In this document: positions 1-10,700 of the stretch, piece by piece
Layout: each line of letters starts with the position of its first letter
How positions within the stretch are numbered: position 1 is the first letter of the stretch
Assembly (NCBI GenBank): GCA_032358165.1
Contig: JAALGY010000017.1
Coordinates: forward strand, 1,426,001-1,490,000
Length of the DNA: 64,000 bases
Direction of reading: 5' to 3'
From: Diplosphaera chodatii
Lineage: Eukaryota > Chlorophyta > Trebouxiophyceae > Prasiolales > Stichococcaceae
Notes under the pieces: generated by a model
Seen by the model: the letters and a program-made list of their open reading frames with translations, nothing else
Told to the model about the DNA's origin: nothing
Databases searched by the model: none
Position numbers and translations under genes: made by a program

Positions 1-806
1 AGCCAACAAGCAGCAACCACATTTGGCAACATGTCCCTGTAGCATGCCAACTGTTGGAGGTCTGCTCACCAGGGGATCTCATCCACGAAGCTGATGGCGC
101 CGGTGATGTGGTACAGCACCTTGACCTGCTTGACCTGCTGCCACGGCATTGGCATGTTCTCCAGCAGCTTGTACACTGCATGCGGCACGAACTTGAGCGC
201 GCCCAGGTACACCCGCTTGTCATGCCGGAACTTGCGCGAGGTCATGTCGCCATGGTCCTGCGCACACAGTGGCAGAGGATGTCAAACCACCAGGCAAACC
301 CTGCCAAGTGCGACTGCTGCCGCCAGAAGCGTCCGAAACACAAAGCCCACCGCCGGCACTGTCCAGCCGGTTGACCAGCTCACCCGGATAATTTTGCGGA
401 CATGCTCTGGCGGCATCTCCTCCTTCTGCGTCTGCGTGTACCCGAACCGCCGCTTCTCGCCATAGCGTTTGCTATTGAGCTGCTGCCATTTACGCGCCTG
501 CAGAGCACGAGAGGACATCGTCAGCAGACGAGAGAACACCGTGCTGCTACCAGCAAGACAGGTTGTGGTGCGCATGGTCGCGAACGCAGGCGCCCCGGCT
601 ATGTGCACAGCTGCCAGCTCGTCACAAGCACCAGTTGACAAGGCTACAGAGCTTTGGCGGCTGCACAGGACGCAGCTTCCAGCTTTGCCAACCCGCTGCA
701 ACATGTGCCGCATGCAGCAATGCTGCGGCACGTACACCGGCGCTGAACGCACCTTGTCGTCCAGCAGCTGCTGCGGGTCCAACGAAGCCTTGTTGATGTC
801 CGCCAT
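1..806 (-). CDS. PRP8: PRP8 pre-mRNA splicing factor, 5' end (partial)
   Basis: This is the N-terminal part of Prp8, the central U5 snRNP scaffold that surrounds the catalytic RNA core of the spliceosome in the nucleus. Three exons read in frame on the minus strand: 806-753 (start [18 protein letters not shown]), 497-384 ([19 protein letters not shown], then [14 protein letters not shown]) and 257-70 ([20 protein letters not shown] to ISFVDEIPW). The blocks [43 protein letters not shown] and [11 protein letters not shown] are hallmarks of the extremely conserved Prp8 N-terminus. The family is about 2,300 residues, so most of the gene lies beyond the left edge. The start is placed at 806 because MADIN leads directly into the conserved exon. 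An upstream in-frame Met at 851 is possible. The unconserved N-terminal leader is short compared with plant Prp8. Confidence 0.95.
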
Positions 807-1546
807 GGTGACTGCCGCTGCAGGGGCGACAGAGGCCGTGCCGGGGTGCACTCAGTAAGAGTGACTGCCCCCCGGCGGCCGATGTGCTGCCGCTGGCCGC
901 TGTCAGGGGCCAGTGCCGCTCAGCACCACGACCACGTTGCAGACCTACACGCGTCCGCTTCGAAGCAAGCCTCAAAAACTTATTTTGCGTCTGATGCAAA
1001 CGTGGTTTCAACCAAGGCTTGCACAGCCCTGGCCTGTCCCTGGCGATACTATAGGAACTCAGTCGCGGCCGGGCCTGGCAAAACAGTGCACAACAGCGTG
1101 AAGTTTCCTGCTCAAGCTAAAAGCACTTGCTTCGTCGTCACAAGCGGCAGCAGGGAGCTCGCAGCAGGAAGTAGTTCTTCACCATGGACCAAGCATGCCA
1201 GCTTGGTCTCGTGGCCGCTAGGCGGTTGCAGGTTGCGCATCGGTCAATGGTCCGTGAGGGTTGCTCGTGTCTCTGACATGTTACATCGACACAATCGTAA
1301 GTATCGGGCGATCAGCCTCGCAACGTTGCAAACCTAGACACCAAGCGTCAACTGGCAGGTGTCAGATTTCGGTGCGATCTGGATGCGACCATGGTGAGCC
1401 GTCAGAAACATACTCTGCCTCTACTGATCCTTTTACGATGCTGAGCACGAGGCATACAATGATATCGACCCATGTCTGTGCATGAGCATGGCTGCCGCAT
1501 GCCGGCAGAATGCACCAAGCAATATCGCGCATCACCGTGACTGCAG
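807..1546. other. Intergenic region between divergent PRP8 and the unrecognised gene
   Basis: This stretch lies between two genes transcribed away from each other and probably holds both promoters and 5' UTRs. Short open frames occur on both strands, but none has recognisable protein character. An upstream first exon of the + gene could be hidden here. No clear TATA box was seen. Confidence 0.4.
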
Positions 1547-2762
1547 GGCTCATCGCCCCTTATCGACGTGCTCAACCTTGCGGTCCTCCTCGCATGGCCG
1601 GAGGCTAACAACGTCAAGCACGGGTTTGCACGCGCCATTGCCAGCAGGCTGCTGGATCCCAAGCCATACCCCCTTGCAGGAAAGCCTAAGGATGACAGTG
1701 CCCATTCCTATGGCCGCTTCACCGAGGGAATGCCAACTCTGGGATTGTTTCTCAATCAAACGCACGGACAGTTGCGTCAGCAGGCGGGCGCCTCCAAGCT
1801 GAAGGATTTCATCCTCAAAGGTATCGACCATCGCGCGCTTGTGTCATTGAGCTGATGCATCATATACACTGCTGCCCGTTGAGAAGCACGAATGGATGGC
1901 CATTGCATCCGTGTTGCAGACTGCGTCAACATGGTCATATATCATGACGAAGCATTGGGCAAGGCTGGCGCTGTTGAGCTTGATGTGTATGGAATACTTA
2001 TCCAGGTGAGCTTGCCCTGTAACATATATCTGCGCATGTTCCCTGCGTAGCTGTGACCCACCCCTGCTGTGTCCGACTGCCATGCAGGCCCTTGCAGAAG
2101 CTGCTGGCCAGGTGTGGCCGCTGAAGCTTGGCGCAGCAGCAGAAGTGGCATATGCAGCAGCCCAGGTGCTGTCTCGGGCCTGCAATACCCTGAAACGCAT
2201 GCGTGCTACACATGTGTGATGTGATGCACATGACATCGTGTCATGTGGCAGGTGTGTTTGGAGAAGCAAGAGTTGGTGAAGCTGAGCATCAACAGCTCGC
2301 TGGATGACCCGGTGGGTGGGCGTTTTGCTGATGAGCAATATACATGACCAATGCGCACGCTGCCTTATGCTGATTGCTGCTTTGTGTTGAATGCAGGTGC
2401 TGTTTGCGGCGCTGATGCAAGTCCTCAGACAGTCTCATGCACAGCAATGCAGCGAGGTCATGCCCGCTGGGCCGAGTGGCTTCTTTCGTAGCCCCATCTG
2501 TGCTCAGTTTCTGCAGGTGTGTTATCGGCTGCTCTCTGTGCAGTCAGCAGCATGCATCATAGTCCCGATCCTGTACAGCAAGTTGGTGCCATGTCATGCA
2601 CTGTATCCTGAAGTGTCGTCATTGACTGCACCCTGTCTAGGTTTGTAAAGAACAGTCTGGAGAGCAGGCGCTGCGGCTGCAGCTCAGGCAGGTCTTTCAG
2701 ACGGCGCTGACACAGCACCCGCAGGCAAGCAAGCTGTTGCGCCAGGCGCACAAAGAGCACAA

Positions 2763-2805
<43 letters not shown>

Positions 2806-3562
2806 CAACGGCAGCAACCTGGGTCAGGACAGACCAACATACCAGCCAGCATTTCACCCAGCAGCAATGGCATCGTTCTGCTGCCAAATGGCCAGGCTCT
2901 GAACCTTCGGCCGCCTGGCCGCGTCGACGTTGCCGGCAACGGGGTGAGGACAGCCTAACATTGTGACCTGGAATCCTGTGGAAACCATCTCTGCGTGTGC
3001 TGAGGCTGATGTACTTCGGCTTCATGCAGGCGCTCAGCGTCTCTAGGCACCCTGAACCATCGAGCAGCCCAGAGCCTCCCACAAAGGTGCATTCGTAAGC
3101 AGCGCTCCAACATATGAAAGTAGTGAGTGTCCCAGTTTTCAAAAGTTGGGCGCAAGATTTGAGGCGTCAACATGCACGTATCTGTGATTGCAGATGCTGT
3201 CGATGCTGCTGGATCAGCTGGCCGAGCGGAGCCTTATCTCAGGGGACGCTGCAACCAGCAGCCGCGCATTGTTGGAAGCCTATGAGCGGCAAGGTACCTG
3301 GATGATGTTGCTGCAATTTTGACTTGCTGATGTGTTTGGCAGTGGTTTGCGGTCTGCATCATCTATCCAATCTGCTCGACTTCATCGATGTGGACAACGT
3401 GTGTCTTGACTTGCCTCTCTAAATGTTGCAGGGGTTACAAAACATGCTTCAGCCCTGCCAAAGGTGCAGCAGCAGCTGGTGGAGGATCTGGCCATCCAGC
3501 TGGTGCGTCAGGACGAGACCACAGCAATGGTGTTGCCAAACACAGCCATGGTCAATGGGTGA
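1547..3562 (+). CDS. Unrecognised multi-exon protein with poly-Q tract
   Basis: I do not recognise this protein. Exons joined by matching phases are 1547-1820, 1920-2005, 2088-2165, 2252-2311, 2397-2516, 2641-2943, 3030-3086, 3194-3293 and 3432 onward. They read as a mostly helical, Leu/Ala-rich protein (LIDVLNLAVLLAWPEANN, then DCVNMVIYHDEALGKAGAVE, LEKQELVKLSINSSLDDP and MLSMLLDQLAERSLISGDAA). A run of about 14 Gln encoded mainly by CAG sits near the middle (2767-2808). No catalytic motif, signal peptide or membrane helix is evident. The true start is not visible and may lie upstream of 1547. The last exon reads to TGA at 3560-3562, but GTGAGT at that point could instead be a donor leading into the next gene. 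Only 76 bp separate the stop from the next candidate ATG, so this may be the N-terminal half of one long gene. Confidence 0.55.
2767..2808 (+). repeat. CAG/CAA trinucleotide tract (poly-Gln)
   Basis: Eleven pure CAG units are followed by CAA, CAG and CAA inside the coding frame of the unrecognised protein, giving about 14 Gln. The pure core makes slippage-driven length variation likely. Confidence 0.9.
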
Positions 3563-3638
3563 GTGGTGCATCCTGGGATACTCCTCCTGTATGACAACTG
3601 TCAAGGCAGCCGTGCAGACATCACTATAACCTCAATAG

Positions 3639-6600
3639 ATGGTGGCGGAGCCTGGTCGAGCTCCATCTCATGTGCTTGAATACAGGGCAGAGCAGCCACG
3701 AAACAGGGACTTGCGCATCAGCTTCAGCAATCAGGATGGCGCTGCATGCACAGCCAGCTTCGCAGAATATGAGGTGCCGGCAGGAGATGCGACGCCATCC
3801 AATGCCATCAAGACTTCAGGTGGGCAACATGCTGTATAGTATATTCTGCAGATAGCAAGGCACTCGAGCCCCGCTGAGCAGGCGAGCCCATCAGCTTTGG
3901 GGTCAGATGGTGTGCCTTCTGGGGCAACAGACCATGCAGGCGACAAGGAGGTGCTGGCTGTGCTGGCGTGCTTGCCGCCGCATGTCAGAGACAGCCTCTT
4001 GCAGACACTCAGCAGCCTGCCAGCTCCGCAAAGAGAGTCAGAGGTAATCCCCAGCCTGGCACACCTGAGTGCGCTTGATGCCTGCAGTGCCGTAAGGTCA
4101 GCGCCCTCATCCCGACCCATCGTCATGCTGTTGTGCCATGCTGTGTTCGTAATCATGGGCTTGATCCTGTGTCATGCAGCTGGTGCAAATCGTGGCAGAC
4201 AGCGGCGCCAACATGCTGCTGCGCTTTGCCAATGGCTCGCAGCTGCGCGCGACAGTGTCCACCAGCATGCAGCTGGCGTGCAGCGCCCTCATCAGCCGCT
4301 TGCAAGGTGGGCGACCGCATCCCACAAGGATGTACTGCAAGGGGTAACATGCTCGAGGCAGGCTGTGCCATTTGGCCTAGACCGCCATATGGCAGCCGTC
4401 AGCCGTCTCGACGTGTGCAGAAATGGAAGCGCCAGGGGAGGAGGGCGAGGGGTCAGCAGTGCCCGGCACAGCAGAGGAGCTGTTCGGTCCGGCAAACAGA
4501 ACAGGCATCCCAGGCACGCTGCACCGCATCACATCGGTGCGCGCGACGGCTGGCATCACGGGCAAGAACCGCATCATCGGGCTCAGCTACCACATCAGGC
4601 GCCATGTCCCAGGTGACTGTGCTTTTGATGCCTGATGTGGTGCTGTTCTTCCCATGTGACTGATCTTTTGATGTCGGCGTGTGTCTGTCCGCCTGCCTGC
4701 CAAAGAAGCAGATGCATTGCCACTTGATGTGTCCAGCGGTCCAAATTCGTGCAAGCACACGTCCATCAAGTGACAAGTGTTCTGCAGGCATTGGCGCCCT
4801 GTTGCTCGATGTTCTTGAAGGCATCTCTCAGCAAAGGGGCATTGACAAGGCCGAGGAAGCAGCGTTGTCAGCTTCAGTGCTGGTGGTGGGACCCAGAGGT
4901 GGGTCGAGTAAATGGATGGGTGGTCAAGCAATGGCAAAATGCCAGAATATATGCAACCTGATGACATGTCCTCGCTCTCCGTCGCAGGCGTAGGCAAGAG
5001 CATGCTGCTCCGGAATATGAACTGGCTTCTCGACAAGAGGTGCTTCACCCTAGGCCCAAGTCCGGACTGATATCAAAGATCTTTCTCATTTATCTGTCAC
5101 TGTCGCTAACACGTGTGATGTGTTGGGCCAGATTCAAGCAGCACGTCAGCCTCGTCGACACCTCCAACGACATCGTGGGTGAGGCTGCACAGCCCCACTT
5201 CTGCCTCGGCAGCAGCCGCCGGTTCCAGGTGCGCCGGCGTTTTCAACATGGCTGCATCGATGAAGTCAACATGCCGGAAACTGAACACAGGATGTGCACC
5301 ACTGCCATCGTGCAACAGGTGCCATGGGATGGCGAGATGGCGCGTGTGCTGCGGGATGTTGCCCAGAACCACGCGCCACAGGTGAGTTTTCGAGCCGTAC
5401 CATGTTCTCGCACTCTGCCGCCTCAGCATCCGGGCTCATGAAGCCGTACTCTTGACATTCGTACACTATGTGCAGACCTCTGACCGAGTAAGCTGTTGCT
5501 GTGCAGGTGCTCGTGGTGGATGACATCGCGACACGGGAGGAGGCAGCTGCTGCACGCTGTGCGGCCCAGCAGGGCATTCCCACAATTGCAGCAGTGCAGG
5601 CCCGCAGCCTGGTGGACCTGCTGCAAAACGACCAGCTGCATACGCTGCTGGCGGGGTCGGCCAGTGAGTCCACCACAATGCACCGATCAGCTGATGCATC
5701 ATCCCTGATATTTTGCAGTCCCTTGCTGCTGCCACTCCCTTGCAAACTGTCGTATCCAACAAGACAGCTGACAGGAGTGCCACAATGTGTATGTCTTCAT
5801 CTGATCAGGAGGGGCATTGGGAAGCAGCCCAAGCAGCTTGTTCGCAAGGGCGCACCAGCATTCTGCACCCTTATTGAGGTGTGTTCAAGTCTCAAATATC
5901 TGCAAGACATGGTATCCTTGGGCATCAGGCTGGCTCAATCTATCCTAGGCAGAACAGTGCTAGCAGGTGCCTGCTGGGCTGATGCAACCCCTTCCTTCGT
6001 CAGGTGATTGAGCATGGGAAGCTGAGGATCCACACCAACCTGGCGCTGAGCATCGAGCAGCTGCTGTCGCGAGTTTCTCCGCCAACACAGCTGCGCTTCA
6101 TTGACCCCACTGGCACCGCAGTCGTCCGCTTTGAAGGCGGTGACAAGCTACCGAAGGTGGGCCACAGGAGGCCAGGGATGTCCTGGGAAGCTGCATGTTT
6201 GCATGGCAGGTGCACGGTCGTGCACAATCAAGCAAACCTAAACGTGCATTCGCTCGCCTGGCATCCGCTTGGCAGCTGGCTCCGTCTCATCACACACCTG
6301 CAATCTTGCAGGCAGTCATGCAGCTTCCTGCCAGCAAGCCGGCGCTGCCCTCCGACATGGCCTCCAGCCCAGGCAGCACACCACGTGGCAGCGCAGGCGG
6401 CGGTGGTGCAACACAGCAGTGGCAGGCGCCTGTGCAGCCCCGGCCCGGGCCCAGGCCGGCGCCTCCACCAGCTGTGCCGCGCCCGCACGGTCCTCGGCCG
6501 AACGGCGGTTCCAGGCCGCCTGCCGTGCAGCCGTCCGGGCCCTACTCCCAGGGCATCCGGCCGACGCCGGGGGGCATCCAGCAGCAGCAGCGCAGTGCGG

Positions 6601-7181
6601 CGCCCTACCCCAATGCGGCATACTCACAGGTCAGTGACCCGCAGACGCAGCGGTGTATGGCTGCCACCAGCCTCAAAACCCTGTTGTACTTTAGCCTGTC
6701 CTACATCAGGGCTTAACCGTGTGTAATTTGTTGCATATTTGCGGCATGATGACAGACGACCGATCGTGTTGTTCGTTCATGACAGGGTGGGCGCGGCCAC
6801 ATGCTGCCCGAGCGCGGGCGTGGGTACATGCCCCAGGGTGGGCGCGGGCAGCGCCCTGCCTTCCCCCAGCCTGTCCGCCCGCATTTGCAGCCACAGAAAG
6901 GGCTGGAGTCGGTGCAGCCAAAGCCCAAGGTGACGCTACACATCGTGATCGGTCTGAGAGGGTGCTGCTGTGTCCCGTCTCACCTTCACATCTTCAAATC
7001 GTATTCATGAATGCAGGTGCTATGCGTACACCGCCCTGGACCCCAGGCGGCGGGGGCCCCAGCACCCACCTTCCCTTTCCAGGATGGCAGCGCAGCAGCG
7101 CACTGCTTGCCGGATGTGTCCTCTGAAGGCGTAAGCACCAAGGACCCTCTGGCGCACGCAACCTCGGCATCCGACCTTTGA
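3639..7181 (+). CDS. Ycf45/SpoIIIAA-like AAA ATPase with RG-rich tail
   Basis: A P-loop ATPase of the Ycf45/SpoIIIAA-like family, whose plant members act in plastid development. Exons after the first: 3852 or 3856-4043, 4180-4315, 4421-4612, 4788-4898, 4988-5039, 5132-5381, 5507-5663, a short one near 5767-5785, 5809-5878, 6004-6156, 6312-6629, 6786-6929 and 7017-7181. The N-terminal module (LAVLACLPPHVRDSLLQTL, LVQIVADSGANMLLRFANG) and LHRITSVRA lead into Walker A GPRGVGKS, the VSLVDTSNDIVGE segment, and a Walker B that reads VLVVDD where the family normally has VxxxDE. After KGAPAFCTLIEVIEHGKL comes a Pro/Gly/Arg-rich tail with RGRG repeats not typical of plant members. The first exon is uncertain: ATG 3639 (ending 3819) works with an acceptor at 3855/3856, but phases also allow continuity from the upstream gene. 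No transit peptide was assigned. Confidence 0.8.
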
Positions 7182-7736
7182 TGCGGGCCAACCTGATGGC
7201 AGCAGGGGCTCAGCATCTTGACGTGGGGTTGCCATGCTCAGATGACCTTCTGCCTGTATGAGAAGGAGATCAGCAGGCAGCAGCAGCATCAATGCACACA
7301 ACCTCGAGTGCGTAGATGGTGAAGAGTTTGATGTCAAATCGGCAGTGTGCATGTTTTGTTCAAAGAGCATCACTTAGTCATCGTGCATGTCCTGTTAGGG
7401 CACGAGACTCTCTGTATGGTGTGTTTCTGCTCTGTATTGACGAGGGGAAGGGATACATGTTCGGAGCTCGTTGTGCGTAAGAAACGAAAGCGACAGTAGG
7501 AAGACCATTGTGGCGCTGTTCAGCTGGTGTCCTGAAATCAACGAGCAATGCTGTATCTGCCACAGAAACCACAGCAGCCAAGCCATTCATACCATTCGCG
7601 AACCTGCAGATTTCGCATCATCTTCCTCACAATGCAGCAACTGGAAATTGTTCAGCAGAGCGCAGCCTGTATTCCACGCTGTGCACACGATTTCGCTCAC
7701 ACCCACAGCTGCTGTCTATCGAATCTGCAAGTGTGG
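7182..7736. other. Intergenic region between convergent genes
   Basis: This separates the stop codons of two convergent genes and should contain both 3' UTRs. No TGTAA signal was placed with confidence and no further gene is supported. Confidence 0.4.
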
Positions 7737-10700
7737 TCACAGCACAATGGCGGGGACGTCAGCAGGCGCCGGCGCCCGGACTGCCGAGCACAGCGCCTCC
7801 ACCGGCACGTCAGCCTCATGGCCATCTGGGGACACCGTGCGGCCCGCACCGTCTGGGAAGAGCACCTGCAGCACGATGTGCCAGTGTCCACGCCGAGAAT
7901 GGTGCTGTCTCGGAGCATGTGTGCCTGCAGCCGAGGGGCTCACTGTGGCAGGCAGATGCATAATGCAGCAGGCACGACCCCAGGCGCACCTCCTTGCCGC
8001 CATCAGGGCGGTGCGCCTCTGCCTGGCCGCTGGCAAAGTGGAAGACTTGCGTGCCGTCGGTGCAGGTGGTGTGCCAGGTGTCCACCTCCGCGTACAGGTA
8101 CTCCACCAGCCCTGCACCGGAAGTCCCAGCAGCCGGTGAGGCAGCCACGAGCACCTGGCAGCAGCCACCTGCACGGACGGCAACGTGCACACGGAGCCTC
8201 ACAAGTGAGCAGTAGATGCGCACCGCTCGTGTAGGCCTTCTTGATGTCGCCGTTGGTGAAGCGGACGATGGACAGGCCGGAGGGGTACTCCTCCTTGACC
8301 GTGCCGTTGACGAAGACGACCATGCGCCGGCCATCGCGGAAGAGCCGCTCCCGCTTCCCGTCCATGTGCACCGTGTCCTGTCGCCCAGCAGCCTCCACAT
8401 TTGAGAACTGCCCCAGTGTGGAGCTGAAGAGTGCTGTTGCGAGCATGTGTGCCGACACCAACCGTGGGCCAGATTTGCTTGCTGTGACAGCAGCTGCGGG
8501 CACGTGGTCGTGCCAGGCACTGACCGCATAGTCTGTGTCCGCGCTGCTGGGTCCGTACGGGTGGTCGTGGCGGGCCGCCGAGTCCCGCGGCTGCCGGAAG
8601 CCCATGGCGGGCGGGCGTGGTGGCGTGCCCGCAGCCACTGCGCCATTCTGCCATCTGTGCCCTGCTCATGAATACGCATGTGTAAAGCCATCTGGGTCAC
8701 ACCCAATTGTGAGATAGAACTAGGAAGCGACAACAGATTCAGCGATAAGCTCTCACGCATGGCTGCAGGCGCACCATCTTCTGAGTACTGTCGTTGCTCC
8801 TGGTGAGTGTCAGGGATGTTCGCGGAGTGAGGGTTGGCGCTGCTGCTGTGTGCAGCATCATCCCTGCCGCCAGCATACTGTGGATCGCTGCGACCACCAT
8901 GGCCTTCAGGCATCTCGCCCCATCCATTACGCTGCGCACTGGCCGGCTGGTACTTTCCTGGCGGCTGTCCTCCGCCAAGATGGTGTGGCGGGCTCCCATA
9001 GCCATTTGCACCGCCGTGATAGCTGCACAACGCACTCGCATTCCACTGAATACATATACTGAGTCACTTGCCTTCCACTTCCCCCCGGTGCGTTGCACCT
9101 CAAATATGCAGATCCGACACCACTGCTTATGAATGGACTTGCGCACCCACGGCCATGGCTGCCGGAATGTTGGTCGTCGTACAATGGGTTGGCAGACGCC
9201 AGCTTGGCCAGCGACGGTTGCGACCCTGCAGGCAGCCTCTCGTCATGCCAGCCGTTCGCATCTGGCTTGCCGCTTGGTGCTGCGGCGGCTGCCGCATCCT
9301 GAAACGCCGCCCTCCAGCCGTCCGCAATCCTCCCTGGGGCCCGCTCTGCGTGCAGCAATCTCACAATGATGCTTACTATCGAGAGGACAGGGCAAACTGC
9401 ATCGCAAGTGCCCAAACCGACAGGTTGACGACGTCACAGGATGTGTGCAGATCAGCTTGAGTCAGACTGCTCATTCTCCCACTGCTAGCACCTGGTGGAT
9501 TATCATTTCTAGTGTCGGCAATGGCTGCAGCAGTACCACTGCGCTCGCGAGCACGCTGCTCCACATGCCACGCCAGTTCCTCCTTCAGCGCCGCCTGCTT
9601 CTCCTGCAGTTGCATTCCATCATGGGTAGATGCAGAAGGCTGGGTGCTGTGGACGACTACACAGCCTTCGGGTGGTTATCTGGTGGCTCCGGCGCGCTGC
9701 GACATCCTGGCCACACGCTGCCAAGTCACCTGCAGGTCGGCGACCTGGCGGCGGAGGCGCTCGACGGTGAGCTTGTGCCGCTGCTCGCGCGCCCGCCCCT
9801 CCCCCCTCTCATGCTCCAGCAGCGCCTCCAGGGCCTCGATCTATCGAACACATAAGGGTGATCACCGGCCTGGCGGTTCACTGCTGGGTTACGTCCGACT
9901 TTGTGCTGTTTTAGCTGTGGCTGCGCTATGAATGAGCATTCTTGTGAACATGGTGGATGTGCCTGAGCTCAGCAGCAAGCAGCGCCTGCAGGTGGCCCAC
10001 CTCGGAGCGCTCCTTCTTGGTGGGCAGCTTGAGCAGCGCTCGGCTCTGCTTCTCCAGCGTCAGCTTGTCCCTCCGCAGCTTGGCCGCCTGCGCCGCCTTG
10101 TCCGCCTCCCACTTGGCCTGCTCCTCGTCCTGCCCGCCAACGCATGCCAGGACCAATCTCAGTGCATCAAAACAGCAAGTGACAGCAGGAGATGGTGCAG
10201 TCGGGTGCCAGGCCAATGGCATCTGGACAGCCGTGCAGCACATGACGCAGAGACTGGGCTCCTTCCTGCAGTGACGAGCTGCCGCACACACGGACCTGCT
10301 GCTTGAGGAAGGCGGCTCGCTGGTCGGCCAGCGCGGCCACGGAGCGCTCCAGCTGCGCCTTGAGGCCCTTCACCCGGGCGCGCTCCCCCCGCAGCCGCGC
10401 CACCTCCTCCCTCAGCTCCTCCTTCTCTGCGTCCGGCTCCGTCGCGGCGGCTGCGGCAGAGAGCAAATCAGGTTTGCACTTCATGAGCATTGACAACAAG
10501 ACACCACCTGCGCTGCATTCGATTCATATCAGCTCCTGGAAATGCGTAACACGAACATGGCAGTAAGCACTGTGAGCGTATGCACGGGGCTTGGAGGTCG
10601 ACAACCCTGAACGACCTGCTTCGAAGGGCTGCAAGGGCAGGCAGCGTGATGTGTACCGGGTGGCGGGATGGGCTTGTGGGGGCCGGGGCGGGTGCGCACG

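Noticed and set aside
3639..3819. A confident separate first exon for the ATPase starting at ATG 3639
   Set aside because: It reads well as protein, but an alternative frame through the same bases also fits the splice phases from the upstream gene, so the start is marked uncertain instead.
7816..9030. 404-codon minus-strand open frame read as one exon
   Set aside because: Only its C-terminal stretch carries G-box sequence in frame. The rest reads through introns, as shown by donor/acceptor sites and the better phase-joined exons at 8377-7737.
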